Part shown: piece after piece, positions 22,874 through 34,300 of the stretch
Numbering within the stretch: the stretch's first letter is position 1
Layout of the letters: every line of letters begins with the position of its first letter
Origin: Pseudomonas fluorescens
Lineage (GTDB): Bacteria; Pseudomonadota; Gammaproteobacteria; Pseudomonadales; Pseudomonadaceae
DNA length: 64,000 nucleotides
Assembly: GCF_900215245.1 (NCBI RefSeq)
Contig: NZ_LT907842.1
Coordinates: 2,356,001 to 2,420,000, forward strand
Direction: 5' to 3'
Made by a program: the position numbers and the translations under genes
Notes under the pieces: model-generated
The model's database searches: none
Told to the model about the DNA's origin: nothing
What the model saw: the letters and a program-made list of their open reading frames with translations, nothing else

Positions 22874-25354
22874 ATGCTGCGAAACCTACCCATCAGTGCT
22901 TCAGGCCGGTTGCGACTGCTCATCGGGGCCGCCTTGTGCAGCCAACTGCTGATGCCCAGCCTCGCGTTGGCCGACCCGGCCTACGATGCCCTGATCATCC
23001 AGGCGCGTAACGGCAATTTCACGCCCGCCCTTGCCCAATTGCGCCAACTGCCCGCCGAGCGCCAGACCCCCGGCCAGATCAGCGACCACCTGGTGATTGC
23101 CGGCTGGGCCGGTCAAGACGCCGAAGTGCTCAAGGTGTACGAGGCTCAGGGCAAAAACCGTAACCTCACCACCCAAGCCCTGGCCACGGTCGCGCGCACG
23201 TATCGCAATCAAAAGCAGTGGCCGCAAGCTTTGGCGGTCTATCAGCAGGCACTGTTGCGCGAACCGAAAAATATCGACCTGCAACTGGGCCAGGCCCTGA
23301 CCCAGGCCGACGGCGGTCAAACGGCCGAGGCGGTGCAACGCTTGCGCGCGTTGGTGGCGGCGCAACCCGATGACCCCAACCGCCGCATGGCCCTGGGCTA
23401 TGCACTGACCCGCGCGGGCTTGAACTACGACGCGCTGTTCGAGTTCGACCACGCCTTCACCCGCGCCGGTGACAAGCCCGAAGTGGTCCGCGAATACATC
23501 ATCGCCCTGCAAAAGGCTCGCTTGCCGGAGCCCGCGCTGCGCCTGTCGGCCAAACATCCGGGCGTGCTCGACGCGGTCACCCAGCGCCGTCTGGAAGGCG
23601 ACCTCGCCGCCGAGCGTGTGCGCATGGCCGAGTTCGCCACGCGTACCGAAAAAGAACGCTACGTGGTCGCCGACCGCGCCCTCAACGATTACGACAAACT
23701 GCTCGCGCGCTGGACCCCGGACGCCAGCGCCCATGACGACGTGGTGCGCTGGCGCATCGATCGCTTGGGCGCGCTCAAGGCGCGGGCACGCACCGCTGAT
23801 GTGATTCGCGAGTACCAAACCCTCAACGGCGAAGGCGTGCAATTGCCGACCTATGCCGTGCGCTGGGTCGCCGCGTCTTACCTCGACCAGCGCCAGCCGG
23901 AAAAAGCCGAGCCGTTGTATCGCCAGGCGCTGACTGCGCCGGATGCCGACCCTGGCGATCACGTCGAAGACAGTACCGCGTTGTTCTACGCCCTGCTCGA
24001 AAGCGACAAAGTGATGGAAGCGCGCGACGTCGCCAATAGCCTGGCCACCACCCAGAAACCGCGCGTCGAACTCAAGGGCTTGCCCATTGGCAACCCCAAC
24101 GACAGTTGGATGGACGCGCAACAACTGGCGGCCCAGGCCGGCACCTACGGCGGTGACCTGCCGGGCAGTGAGACCGGCCTTGAGGCACTGGTGCAAAAAG
24201 CCCCGGGCAATGTCGGCTTGCGCCTGGCCCAGGCGGATATGTACCGCGCCCGTGATTGGCCGCGCCGCGCCGAAGGCGCCCTCAAGGAAACCGAAACCCA
24301 AGTCCCGCGTGATATCGGCCTGGAAGTGTCCCAGGCCTACACCGCCATGGACCTTCAGGAATGGCGCCAAATGGACGCGCTGACCGATGACGTGCTGGCC
24401 CGCAACCCGGACAGCCGCCAGGTGCAGCGCCTCAGCCGTCTGCGCGATGTGCACGACATGGCTGAACTGCGCGTTGAGGCCTACACCGGTAAAAGCTACG
24501 GCGGGGGCAATAACGGCGACGTCGGCGCGGTCGCCGGTAGCCGTGATTGGGGCATCGAAAGCGTGCTCTACAGCCCGCCCATCGACGAAGACTGGCGGGT
24601 CTTCGCCGGAGCTGGCTATGCCACCGCCGACTTTACCGAAGGCACCGGCCAGCACCGTTGGCAGCGCGTCGGCGTGGAGCGGCGCACCCGCGACATGACC
24701 CTTGAAGCCGAAGTCTCCAACCACTCCTACGGCTATGGCGCCAAACAAGGCGCCAGCGTGTCGATTGCCCGCGATATCAACGACAACTGGCAGTACGGCG
24801 GCAGCCTCGGCTACCTGCTGACCAGCACGCCGCTGCGGGCCTTGAATGCCGATGTCACGGCCAACGGCGGCAGCGGGTTTATCCGCTGGCGTGCGAATGA
24901 AAGCCGCGAATGGAAACTGTCCCTCAGCCCGTCCCGTTTCAGCGACGGCAACAACCGGCTCGAAGCGTTGCTCACCGGGCGCGAGGGCATCTACAGCTCG
25001 CCGCACGTGCAAGTCGACTTGGGCCTGGAGGTCGGCGCCAGCCGCAACTCGAAGGAAGACGTGGTGTATTTCAACCCCAAATCGGACTTCAGCGTGTTGC
25101 CCACCGTCACGGTCAACCATGTGCTCTATCACCGCTACGAGACCCAGTGGAGTCAGCAGTTCCAGGTCGGTGCAGGCACGTATAGCCAGCGGGATTACTC
25201 CACCGGTGGCGTTGGTTTGATCGGCTACGGCCAACGCGTTCGCTGGAACGACGTACTCGAAGCCGGCGCCAACCTGAGCCTGATCAGCCGACCTTACGAC
25301 GGCGTTCGCGAACGCGATCTGCGCCTGCTCGTCGACCTCATTTACCGTTTCTAA
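22874..25354 (+). CDS. pgaA: Poly-beta-1,6-GlcNAc export porin PgaA
   Basis: About 826 aa from ATG 22874 (E. coli PgaA 807). The signal peptide ends at SLALADP. A TPR superhelix (about 35-510) in the periplasm is followed by a 16-strand barrel domain (about 540 to the end) closing with LVDLIYRF. It exports partially deacetylated PNAG. First gene of pgaABCD; pgaB starts 12 nt after the stop. An earlier in-frame ATG at 22814 is unlikely because it lies upstream of the Shine-Dalgarno hairpin. Confidence 0.93.
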   Translation: MLRNLPISASGRLRLLIGAALCSQLLMPSLALADPAYDALIIQARNGNFTPALAQLRQLPAERQTPGQISDHLVIAGWAGQDAEVLKVYEAQGKNRNLTTQALATVARTYRNQKQWPQALAVYQQALLREPKNIDLQLGQALTQADGGQTAEAVQRLRALVAAQPDDPNRRMALGYALTRAGLNYDALFEFDHAFTRAGDKPEVVREYIIALQKARLPEPALRLSAKHPGVLDAVTQRRLEGDLAAERVRMAEFATRTEKERYVVADRALNDYDKLLARWTPDASAHDDVVRWRIDRLGALKARARTADVIREYQTLNGEGVQLPTYAVRWVAASYLDQRQPEKAEPLYRQALTAPDADPGDHVEDSTALFYALLESDKVMEARDVANSLATTQKPRVELKGLPIGNPNDSWMDAQQLAAQAGTYGGDLPGSETGLEALVQKAPGNVGLRLAQADMYRARDWPRRAEGALKETETQVPRDIGLEVSQAYTAMDLQEWRQMDALTDDVLARNPDSRQVQRLSRLRDVHDMAELRVEAYTGKSYGGGNNGDVGAVAGSRDWGIESVLYSPPIDEDWRVFAGAGYATADFTEGTGQHRWQRVGVERRTRDMTLEAEVSNHSYGYGAKQGASVSIARDINDNWQYGGSLGYLLTSTPLRALNADVTANGGSGFIRWRANESREWKLSLSPSRFSDGNNRLEALLTGREGIYSSPHVQVDLGLEVGASRNSKEDVVYFNPKSDFSVLPTVTVNHVLYHRYETQWSQQFQVGAGTYSQRDYSTGGVGLIGYGQRVRWNDVLEAGANLSLISRPYDGVRERDLRLLVDLIYRF

Positions 25355-25366
25355 AAGAGCCTGACC

Positions 25367-27364
25367 ATGACTGTCCTCAGCCGTTGCTTGTTGGTCCTGG
25401 GTGTATTGCTGGCCGGTGCCTGCGCCCAGCAACCCGCGCCCTATACTCCCCCCGCCGAGCGGCCGACACCGGCACGCGAAGCGCCGTGGCCGAAAAACCA
25501 TTTCCTGGGCATCGCCTACCACGACGTCGAAGACCGCGACCCCGATCAGGCCGTGGTGGCGGTGCGCACCGAGCGTTTGATCGACCAGTTGGCCTGGCTG
25601 CGCGAAAACGGTTACCAGGCGGTCAGCGTCGACCAGATCCTGGCGGCGCGCAGTGGTGGGCGTGAGCTGCCGCCCAAAGCCATCATGCTCAGCTTCGACG
25701 ATGGTTACTCAAGCTTCTATACCCGTGTGATGCCGATTCTGCGTGCCTATAACTGGCCGGTCATCCTGGCGCCGGTCGGGTATTGGATCGACACGCCCTT
25801 GAACAAACCGGTGGATTTTGCCGGCACGCCGCGCGCCCGTTCCGACTTCCTGACCTGGGAGCAAGTGCGCGAAGTTTCCAAATCGAACCTGGTGGAAATC
25901 GCCGCGCACACCGACGCCAGCCACATGGGCATTCTGGCCAACCCGCAGGGCAACCTGGAGCCGGCCGCCGCGACTCGTCGATACGATGCTGCCACCGGCA
26001 AATACGAAACCGAAGCCCAGTTCCAGGCGCGGATGCGCGCCGACGTGACCGCCATTTCCAACAAACTGCGGGCCGTCACCGGCAAGGCTCCGCGCGTGTG
26101 GGTGTGGCCTTACGGCGCGGCCGATGGCACGTCGTTGGCCGTGGTGGGTGAGCAGGGCTACCAGATGGCCCTGACCCTGGACGATGGCCTCGACGACCTC
26201 GCCAACCTCAAGAGCAGCCCGCGTTTCCTGGTGGCGTCCGACCCGGATGGCGAGCACTACGCCAATGCGATTGTCGGCACCCAGGCCAAGACCTCGATGC
26301 GTGTGCTGCACGTCGACCTGGATAATGTCTACGACCCCGACCCGGCCCAGGAAGCGCGCAACCTCGACCAGTTGATCCAGCGCGTGGTCGACATGGGCGC
26401 CAGCACCGTGTTCCTGCAAGCCTTCGCCGACCCCAAGGGCGATGGCCTGGTGCACTCGTTGTACTTCCCCAACCGCCACCTGCCGGTGCGCCGCGACCTG
26501 TTCAACCGCGTGACCTGGCAGTTGCGCACCCGTGGCCACGTGAACATCTTCGCCTGGATGCCGGTGCTCAGCTTTGCCCTCGACCCGGCGTTGCCACGCG
26601 TTACCCGCTGGGACCCGCAGACCGGCCAGGTGGGCATCGACCCCGACCAGTACAAGCGCCTGTCACCGTTTGATCTCAAGGTGCGCCAGCAGATCGGCGA
26701 GATCTACGAAGACCTGGCGCGCAACACCGCCATCGATGGCGTGCTGTTCCACGACGACGCGCTCTTCTCGGACTTCGAAGACGCCAGCCCGCCCGCGCTC
26801 AAAGCCTATGCCGCCAACGGCTTGCCGAGCAGCATTGGCGCATTGCGCGCCGACCCGGCCGTGATGCAGCGCTGGACGCGCTTCAAGAGCCGCTACCTGA
26901 TCGACTTCACCCAGGAACTGGCCGGTAAAGTCCGCGCCATTCGCGGGCCGCAGGTGCAGACCGCGCGCAATATCTTCGCTGAGCCGATGCTCAACCCGGG
27001 CAGCGAAAGCTGGTTCGCGCAGAACCTCGATGACTTCCTCCAGACCTACGACTGGACCGCGCCGATGGCCATGCCGCTGATGGAAGGCGAGACGCTGAAG
27101 AACTCCAATGCCTGGCTGGAAAAGCTGGTGGCCACGGTCAAGGCGCGTCCCGACGCGTTGCAGCGCACCGTGTTCGAACTGCAAGCCAAAGACTGGCGGA
27201 CCAAAGAAGCGCCCGATATCAGCGGCACGCAGATGGCTGAATGGATGGGGGTGCTCAAACGCCAGGGGGTCAGGAGCTTCGGCTACTACCCGGATAACTT
27301 CCTGGAAAACTCACCGGACCTGAAGACAGTACGTCCGGCCCTTTCCAACCAATGGAACCCTTGA
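25367..27364 (+). CDS. pgaB: PNAG N-deacetylase/hydrolase lipoprotein PgaB
   Basis: 665 aa (E. coli 672). Lipoprotein signal LLAGACAQQ. The N-terminal CE4 deacetylase domain shows [16 protein letters not shown] and, later, VWPYGAADG. The C-terminal TIM-barrel hydrolase domain (about 310-650) has [13 protein letters not shown] and [12 protein letters not shown]. It deacetylates and trims PNAG in the periplasm before export through PgaA. Confidence 0.95.
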   Translation: MTVLSRCLLVLGVLLAGACAQQPAPYTPPAERPTPAREAPWPKNHFLGIAYHDVEDRDPDQAVVAVRTERLIDQLAWLRENGYQAVSVDQILAARSGGRELPPKAIMLSFDDGYSSFYTRVMPILRAYNWPVILAPVGYWIDTPLNKPVDFAGTPRARSDFLTWEQVREVSKSNLVEIAAHTDASHMGILANPQGNLEPAAATRRYDAATGKYETEAQFQARMRADVTAISNKLRAVTGKAPRVWVWPYGAADGTSLAVVGEQGYQMALTLDDGLDDLANLKSSPRFLVASDPDGEHYANAIVGTQAKTSMRVLHVDLDNVYDPDPAQEARNLDQLIQRVVDMGASTVFLQAFADPKGDGLVHSLYFPNRHLPVRRDLFNRVTWQLRTRGHVNIFAWMPVLSFALDPALPRVTRWDPQTGQVGIDPDQYKRLSPFDLKVRQQIGEIYEDLARNTAIDGVLFHDDALFSDFEDASPPALKAYAANGLPSSIGALRADPAVMQRWTRFKSRYLIDFTQELAGKVRAIRGPQVQTARNIFAEPMLNPGSESWFAQNLDDFLQTYDWTAPMAMPLMEGETLKNSNAWLEKLVATVKARPDALQRTVFELQAKDWRTKEAPDISGTQMAEWMGVLKRQGVRSFGYYPDNFLENSPDLKTVRPALSNQWNP

Positions 27365-27366
27365 CC

Positions 27367-28707
27367 ATGTTCGACAGAATCCTGGCTTTATTCGTGTTGG
27401 CGTTGGTGTTGGGCGTGCCCCTAGGCCTGATTTTCCTGGTCACCGGGCAGTTCCTGATGGACTTCGTGTTTTTCTACCCGCTGTTCATGTCGGCACTGTG
27501 GATCGCCGGCGGCCTGTATTTCTGGCTGCACTGGGAGCGTCACTGGCCGTGGAAAGAAGACACGCCAGCCCCCACCCTGGCCGGCAACCCGCTGATCTCG
27601 ATCATCATCCCTTGCTACAACGAGGGCGATAACGCCGCCGACACCATTCATGCGGCCCTGAACCAGCTGTACCCGAATATCGAAGTCATCGCCGTCAACG
27701 ACGGTTCCAAGGACAACACCGCAGCGGTGCTCGACGCCCTGGCCTTGCAACACCCACGCCTGCGAGTGCTGCACCTGGCGCAGAACCAGGGCAAGGCGGT
27801 GGCCCTGCGCATGGGCGCCGTGGCCGCGCGCAGTGAGTACCTGGTGTGCATCGACGGCGATGCCTTGCTCGATAAAAACGCAGCGGCGTATATGGTCGCG
27901 CCGATGCTCGACAACCCGCGCCTGGGCGCCGTGACCGGCAACCCACGCATCCGCACGCGCTCGACCTTGATCGGCCGCGTGCAGGTGGGCGAGTTCTCCT
28001 CGATCATCGGCTTGATCAAGCGCACCCAGCGCGTGTTCGGCCGGATCTTCACGGTGTCGGGTGTGGTGGTGGCGTTTCGCAAGAAAGCCCTGGACCGCAT
28101 CGACTACTGGAGCACCGACATGATCACCGAGGACATCGATGTCAGTTGGAAGCTGCAACTCGACCACTGGGCGATCTTTTACGAGCCCCGCGCCCTGTGC
28201 TGGATCCTGATGCCCGAAACCGTCGGCGGCCTGTGGAAACAACGCCTGCGCTGGGCCCAGGGCGGCGCCGAGGTGCTGTTCAAGAACATCCGTGGCATCT
28301 GGCAATGGCGCCATCGCTACCTGTGGCCGCTGTTGTTCGAATACTGCCTGTCCACCGGTTGGGCCTTCACCTTCCTGCTCTCGGTGATTTTCTGGGGCGT
28401 GGGCAAGTTCGTGGTACTGCCACAGGCGATCGCCGTCGACTCCCTGGTGCCACCGGCCTTTACCGGCCTGGTGCTGGCAATGGTCTGCCTGCTGCAGTTT
28501 GCGGTGAGCATCCTGATCGACCGGCGTTACGAAAAAGACCTGTGGAAAACGCTGTTCTGGACCGTGTGGTACCCGATGGTGTTCTGGCTGGTCAGCTTGC
28601 TCACCACCCTGGTCAGCTTTCCCAAGGTGCTGTTTAACCAGCATCAGAAGCGTGCACGTTGGGTCAGCCCGGACCGCGGTATCAAACCCAGTGAAGAGGA
28701 GGCGTGA
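27367..28707 (+). CDS. pgaC: PNAG synthase PgaC, GT2 glycosyltransferase
   Basis: About 446 aa from ATG 27367, which is 2 nt after the pgaB stop (an alternative in-frame ATG at 27352 overlaps pgaB). GT2 motifs in order: [38 protein letters not shown], flanked by two N-terminal and about three C-terminal transmembrane helices. It polymerises UDP-GlcNAc with PgaD. In E. coli the PgaC-PgaD complex is stabilised by c-di-GMP. Confidence 0.95.
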   Translation: MFDRILALFVLALVLGVPLGLIFLVTGQFLMDFVFFYPLFMSALWIAGGLYFWLHWERHWPWKEDTPAPTLAGNPLISIIIPCYNEGDNAADTIHAALNQLYPNIEVIAVNDGSKDNTAAVLDALALQHPRLRVLHLAQNQGKAVALRMGAVAARSEYLVCIDGDALLDKNAAAYMVAPMLDNPRLGAVTGNPRIRTRSTLIGRVQVGEFSSIIGLIKRTQRVFGRIFTVSGVVVAFRKKALDRIDYWSTDMITEDIDVSWKLQLDHWAIFYEPRALCWILMPETVGGLWKQRLRWAQGGAEVLFKNIRGIWQWRHRYLWPLLFEYCLSTGWAFTFLLSVIFWGVGKFVVLPQAIAVDSLVPPAFTGLVLAMVCLLQFAVSILIDRRYEKDLWKTLFWTVWYPMVFWLVSLLTTLVSFPKVLFNQHQKRARWVSPDRGIKPSEEEA

Positions 28708-28709
28708 TC

Positions 28710-29192
28710 ATGAAACTGGTCAGAACTCGCCAGAACACCCTGATGTGGATCATCGATGTGCTGCTCACGCTGTTGGCGTGGGGCGGGCTGGTTTGGCTGT
28801 TGGCGCGCGGGATGACCGCGATGTTGGAAACCCATGGCGGCCCACGCATTGAGGCGCCGATTTTTGCCGCGCTCAACACCTTGCAAATCTACCTGTGGAT
28901 CGCCTTGTTCAATGCGCTGATCCTGATCAGCTGGGCGCGCTATCAACAACGTCGCGGGCGCAAGTTCGCCCAGCGCCGCGCCGAGGCCAATGCCCTCAGC
29001 GACCAGCACCTGAGCGAGAGTTTCAAGCTCGGTGACGGCCACCTGGAGCAGTTTCGCAAGCCGGGTGTGCTGGTGATCCACAACGACGATGACGGCGGTG
29101 TGGAAGACGTGAAGGCGCATGTTTCGCGCGACGTGGAGCGCCCGGGCCTGACCCTGGTGCCCGGCGCAGAAAAAGACAAAGACGCCGGCTAG
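28710..29192 (+). CDS. pgaD: PNAG synthase accessory subunit PgaD
   Basis: About 160 aa from ATG 28710, placed 7 nt after GAGGAGG (28696-28702); GTG 28704 is too close to that box. Two transmembrane helices near the N-terminus, then a charged cytoplasmic tail. Position after pgaC and size identify it. Last gene of the operon. Confidence 0.9.
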   Translation: MKLVRTRQNTLMWIIDVLLTLLAWGGLVWLLARGMTAMLETHGGPRIEAPIFAALNTLQIYLWIALFNALILISWARYQQRRGRKFAQRRAEANALSDQHLSESFKLGDGHLEQFRKPGVLVIHNDDDGGVEDVKAHVSRDVERPGLTLVPGAEKDKDAG

Positions 29193-29216
29193 ATATTCCA
29201 CAGCACCCAAGACCCC

Positions 29217-29304
29217 TGTGGGAGTTGGCTTGCCTGCGATAGCGGTGGGCCAACACCCAGTCAATACCTGACACGCCGCCATCGCAGGCAAGCCAGTTCC
29301 CGCA
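29217..29304 (+). repeat. REP pair
   Basis: TGTGGGAGTTGGCTTGCCTG and CAGGCAAGCCAGTTCCCGCA arms with a spacer of about 50 bp, 25 bp behind pgaD. Both arms share the G-to-T/C-to-A variant (AGTTGGC / GCCAGTT), so the hairpin pairing is kept. Confidence 0.85.
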
Positions 29305-29389
29305 TTCCACCTGCGTCGCTTGGAATTCCGATAAATGGGATCCAATTCACAAAACTGCCGCGAACTTTTTTGTATTCCCCCGCACTAAC

Positions 29390-29402
29390 CTAACTCAGTT
29401 AG
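29390..29402 (+). promoter_or_regulatory. Palindrome in the tpsB upstream region
   Basis: CTAACT-C-AGTTAG, a perfect 13-bp palindrome in an AT-rich stretch (about 29,340-29,640) before tpsB. Its half-sites equal those of the MarR-type operator at 15091-15106 in reverse order. Candidate operator for the CDI genes. The AT-rich run around 29,510-29,545 could also bind MvaT-type silencers. Confidence 0.45.
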
Positions 29403-29641
29403 TAGTTGATGGCTAAATAATGGCCTCTATTCGGTTATTTACTGGATGACTATCAAATAGAGTTGCCGCTTGTCGGAATAAACCTGTCTACGACCAGCGT
29501 CAGCGCGGTTTGATTATTATTTTTTGTTATTAATCAATAAGTTGCGGCTTTAATAAGTTCGGATGTGCAATGGCCCCGGTTTCTTGGGCTAGCGCGAGTT
29601 CGATGTTAGTTTGCCGCCCCTTGATTTTCGATGGATCGAAC

Positions 29642-31366
29642 ATGTCTCTGTTATTGCCACGGACTCGGTATTTGCTGTGCACTTTCCTGCTCACCTGCTT
29701 GAGCCTGAACACTGCCACGGCCGCTCCCACGCCAGGGGATCAAGACTTGATCCGCGACCGGCAAAACCGTCTGCTCGAAGAGCAAAGCCGGCGTCTGCAA
29801 GAACTGCAGGACTTGCCCGGCAAAGCGGCCAAGCCCCAAGCGCCGGCCACGCCTGCCGACACCCGTTGCTTCCCGATCAAAGACATCGAACTCAAAGGCG
29901 CCGACAGCCTGCCCGCCGGCGACCGCACGCTGTTGCTCAAGCCTTATGTCGGCCAGTGCCTGGGCGTCTCGCAGCTTAATGAACTGCTCAAGGTCATCAC
30001 CGACTATTACATCGCCAAAGGTCGCGTCACCAGCCGCGCCTACTTGCCGCAACAAGACCTCGGCAGCGGCCACCTGCAAGTGCTGGTGGTCGAGGGCAAA
30101 CTCGAAGCGTTGCGAAGCGCCGAAGGCAGCACCGTGACCGACCGCGAGCTGGCCATGGCGTTTCCCGGCAAGGTCGGCGAGGCGCTGAACCTGCGTGAAG
30201 TCGAGCAACTGGTGGACCAGCTCAACCGCCTGCCATCCAAACAGGCACAAATGGAGCTGACCCCCGGCAAACAGGTCGGCGGCAGCGACGTGGTGGTCAA
30301 GAACACCCCACAGAAGCCCTGGCGCGCCAGCCTGTCGCGCAATAACGACGGGCAACGCAGCACCGGCGAACAGCAATGGGGCGCGGGCCTGGAGTGGGAC
30401 AGCCCGCTGGGCCTGGCCGATCAACTGGTGCTGCGCGGTGGCCACGACGCCATCAGCGACCACCAGAAAACCTCGAAAAACACCATGCTCTACTACAACG
30501 TACCGTGGGGCTGGTGGAACTTCACTTACACCTACAGCGAGAGTGATTACCGCGCGCTGGGTTACACCGACACCTTCAAGTTCAAGCAGTCGGGCGACAA
30601 CCAGAACCACCAGTTGCGCGCAGAGCGCGTGATTCACCGCGATGACGTGAGCAAAACCTCGGTCAACGTGGGGGTGGCTCACCTGCGCACCAACAACTAC
30701 GTCAACGACGCCCACCTCGACATCAGCAGTAATCGCATCAGCGAACTACAGTTTGGCATCAACCACGGCCGGCGCATCGGCAGTGCGTTCGTCAACGTCG
30801 ACCTGGGTGTGCAGAACGGCATCGGCGCCTTTGACGCCCAGCGTGACGACCAGCATCGCGATCAGTTCGGCAACCTTACGCCCACCCCGGATTACCGCAA
30901 ATACACCGCCACCGTCAGCTATTTGCAGCCGTTTCGTCTGTGGGGCGAGTCGTTCAGCTTCACCAGCCTGGCCACCGGGCAACGCAGTGAAGACGTGCTG
31001 TTCTCGCCGCAACGCATCAGCCTGGGCGGCTCGTCGTCGGTACGCGGTTTCAAGGATCAGCAGCTGTCTGGCGACAGCGGTGGCTACTGGCGCAACGAAG
31101 TGCGCTGGGCCCGCCCGGTCACCCTGGAATGGCTGCGCCCGGCCTTTGCGGAATACGGCACCAGCCTCGGTTACGACCAGGGCGTGATCCGCAACGACCG
31201 TTACAACGGCGACAACCACGGCCGCGTTTCGAGCAACTCCGTGGAACTGTTCGCCCGTGGCAAATACGTCAGCACCAGCGTGACGTTTGCCCATTCGTTA
31301 GAAAGACCGGGAGTGGTGACGGAGCGCGAAGCGCCGATCTACTTCCGCATGGATTTCTTCCTGTAA
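29642..31366 (+). CDS. TpsB/CdiB two-partner secretion transporter
   Basis: About 574 aa from ATG 29642, the only start that directly precedes a signal peptide (LLCTFLLTCLSLNTATA); the frame is open from 29570. Order: helix H1 with RQNRLLEEQSRRLQEL, POTRA 1 (FPIKDIELKGAD), POTRA 2 (LEALRSAEGS), then a 16-strand barrel with the VRGF motif (SSVRGFKDQQLSGDSG) and a terminal YFRMDFFL strand. It secretes the large TpsA encoded 31 nt downstream. Confidence 0.92.
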   Translation: MSLLLPRTRYLLCTFLLTCLSLNTATAAPTPGDQDLIRDRQNRLLEEQSRRLQELQDLPGKAAKPQAPATPADTRCFPIKDIELKGADSLPAGDRTLLLKPYVGQCLGVSQLNELLKVITDYYIAKGRVTSRAYLPQQDLGSGHLQVLVVEGKLEALRSAEGSTVTDRELAMAFPGKVGEALNLREVEQLVDQLNRLPSKQAQMELTPGKQVGGSDVVVKNTPQKPWRASLSRNNDGQRSTGEQQWGAGLEWDSPLGLADQLVLRGGHDAISDHQKTSKNTMLYYNVPWGWWNFTYTYSESDYRALGYTDTFKFKQSGDNQNHQLRAERVIHRDDVSKTSVNVGVAHLRTNNYVNDAHLDISSNRISELQFGINHGRRIGSAFVNVDLGVQNGIGAFDAQRDDQHRDQFGNLTPTPDYRKYTATVSYLQPFRLWGESFSFTSLATGQRSEDVLFSPQRISLGGSSSVRGFKDQQLSGDSGGYWRNEVRWARPVTLEWLRPAFAEYGTSLGYDQGVIRNDRYNGDNHGRVSSNSVELFARGKYVSTSVTFAHSLERPGVVTEREAPIYFRMDFFL

Positions 31367-31397
31367 TTCAACGCCCCGCTGCAACGAGAATTTGACC

Positions 31398-34300
31398 ATG
31401 GATGTTCGCCACTTTGCCTTTCTGGCCCGTCAACCTTCTGCTGCCCTGAAGCGCCGCGACGCGTTCTTCGGCCTGCCCAAGCGTGGCCTGGTGCTGATCC
31501 TGGTCAACGCGCTGTTCTGGCAGCCGTTGCTGGCCCAGGCCGACGGCATTGTGGTGAGCAACCCGGCCACCAGCGTCGGCCAGGCCGGCAATGGCGTGCC
31601 GGTGGTGAACATCGCCACCCCCAATGGCAGTGGCTTGTCCCACAACCAGTTCAAGGACTACAACGTCGGCCCTAACGGCGTGATCCTCAACAACGCCACC
31701 GGCGCGGTGCAGAACACCCAGCTCGGCGGTTATATCGTCGGCAACCCGAACCTCAAGGGCGGCGCCGCCAACGTCATCCTCAACGAAGTCAACGGCGGCA
31801 GCCCGAGCCAGTTGCGCGGTTACACCGAAGTGGCGGGGCAGTCGGCCAAAGTCATCGTCGCCAACCCGTACGGTGTGACGTGCAGCGGTTGCGGCTTTAT
31901 CAACACCCCCAACGTGACCCTGACCACCGGTAAACCGGTGCTCGACGCCAGCGGCCAGTTGCAGCGCTACCAGGTTGACGGCGGCGCCGTGACCATCGAC
32001 GGCGAAGGCTTGAATGCCAGCAACGTCGATCGCTTCGAAATCATCACCCGTACCGCCAAGATCAACGCACAGATCAACGCCCGCGAACTGGCGGTGATCG
32101 CCGGGCGCAACGACGTCGATGCAAACACCCTCAACGCCACCCCGCGCGCCGACGACGGCAGCACCAAGCCGGAACTGGCGATCGACTCCAGCGCCCTGGG
32201 CGGCATGTACGCTGGTGCGATCAAACTGGTGGGCACCGAAGCCGGTGTGGGCGTGAAGCTCGACGGCTCGTTGGCGGCCAGTGGCGGCGATATTCAGCTT
32301 GATGCCAACGGGCATTTGAGCATGGCGCAAGCCGCCGCCAGCGGCGCGGTCAACGTCAACGCCGCCAGCCTGGATGCCAAAGGGCCGGTGTATGCCGGTA
32401 CGGCCCTGAACGTGAACACCCAAGGCGATCTCACCAACCGCCAAAGCCTGGCTGCCCGTGACCGCATTGCGCTGTCCGCCGGTGGCGCCTTGACCAACGG
32501 CGACATCATCGAAGCGGGCGTCAACACCGACAACACCCGCAACGCAGCAGGCGATGTGAGCCTGCGCGGCAAGGCCATCAACAACACCGGCGCGAGTGTC
32601 ATCGCCAGCCGCACGTTGAGCGTGGATGCCCAAGCCCTGAATAACCAGGGCGGCACACTGGGCGCCAAACAGCGCACCCAGATAACCGCTGCCGCAGTCG
32701 ACAACCAGAACAAAGGCCGCATCCTCAGCAATCATGGCTTGGCCATCACCGCCGATCGCCTGCAGAACAGCCAAGGTGGGCTGGTCACCAGCGACGGGCC
32801 GCTGACCGCCGTCGTCGGTGAGTTGCATAACCAGGGCGGTGAACTCTCAAGCCTGGACACCGCAGCGCTCACGGTCGCGACCCTCGATAACGTCGCAGGC
32901 CTCATCACCGCGGGCAATGCGCTCAGCCTCAACGTCGGCAGCCTCAACAACCAAGCCGGGTTGGTCACCAGCCAAGGCACGGTAAGCGTGGCCGGTAACA
33001 GCCTCGACAACCGCCAGAAAGGCTTGGTCGCAGGCGTGGGTGGTGTGCAGGCCAATGTCGTCAACATCGACAACCGCAACGGCGAGCTGTCCAGCCGTTC
33101 GGGCGTGGTGGTGACGGCTACGCAACTGGATAACAGCGACGGCGGGCTGCTGATTGCCGGCGCCGGAGCAGGTTTGAATGTCGACCAACTGCTCAACCGC
33201 AACCAGGGTTTGATCAGCAGCGAAGGGCTGCTGAGCATTTCGGCGCGCACCCTGGCCAACAACGCCGGTACGCTGTCCAGCGCCGGCCCGTTGACCCTCA
33301 GCGCCCTCGGCGCGGTGGATAACCGAGGCGGGCGCCTGGTCACCGACGGTGGCCTGATCCTCGATGCCGCCAGCCTCGACAACAGCCAGAACGGCACCTT
33401 GAGCGCGCGCGGGGCCCTGTCCCTCGGCACCGCCGACCTGAACAACCAGCAAGGCGGCCAGATCACCAGCGCCGCGGCCCTGACCCTGAACCTCAACCGG
33501 GGCGAGTTCAACAACCAGAAAGGCCTGATCAATGCGCCGCTGTTGATGCTCAACCACCTCAAGAACGTGCACAACCAGGGCGGCGAGATTTCCAGCAACC
33601 AGGCGTTCACCCTTACCGCCGACAACCTCGACAACAGCGGCGGCAAGCTGCTGAGCAACGCCGCGCTGACCCTGCGCATCGACCAGGCCCTGGCCAACGT
33701 CAAAGGCCTGATTGCCGCCGCCTCGGTCGATGCGCAGGCCAGCGACCTCGACAACAGCGGTGGCACGCTCACCAGCCGTGGCGACACCGTACTCAACGTT
33801 GCTGGCCGCCTGGCCAACCGCGATCAGGGCCTGCTCAACGCGAGCAATGCCTTGACGCTCAACAGCGCCGAGCTGGATAACCAGAACGGCTCGCTGCTGG
33901 GCAGCGCAATTGCCCTGGACTTCGGCACCGCCACCGGCGACCTGAACAACACCGGTGGCCTGATCACCACCGCCGGCAACCTCTCCATCAACCACCTGCG
34001 CGACCTCAACAACCAGGGTGGCGAGCTCTCCAGCGCGCAAACCCTGAACCTCAGCGGGCGCACGTTGAACAACAGCAACGGCAAGCTGATCAGCAATAAC
34101 CTGCTGGTGCTCAATGCCGAAAACCTGATCAACCAAAATGGCCTGATGTCCGGCTGGCAGGGCCTCACCGTCAGCGGCGCAAACCTCGACAACCGCAACA
34201 GCGGCACCTTGTCGAGCCGTTACGGCGACCTCAATGCCACGCTGACCGCCAGCCTGCTCAACAGCGCGGCCGGTGCACTGGTCAGCCAAAAGGCGCTGAA

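Noticed and set aside
22901..25522. Minus-strand open frame opposite pgaA
   Set aside because: Antisense to a complete pgaA gene; no recognised domain.
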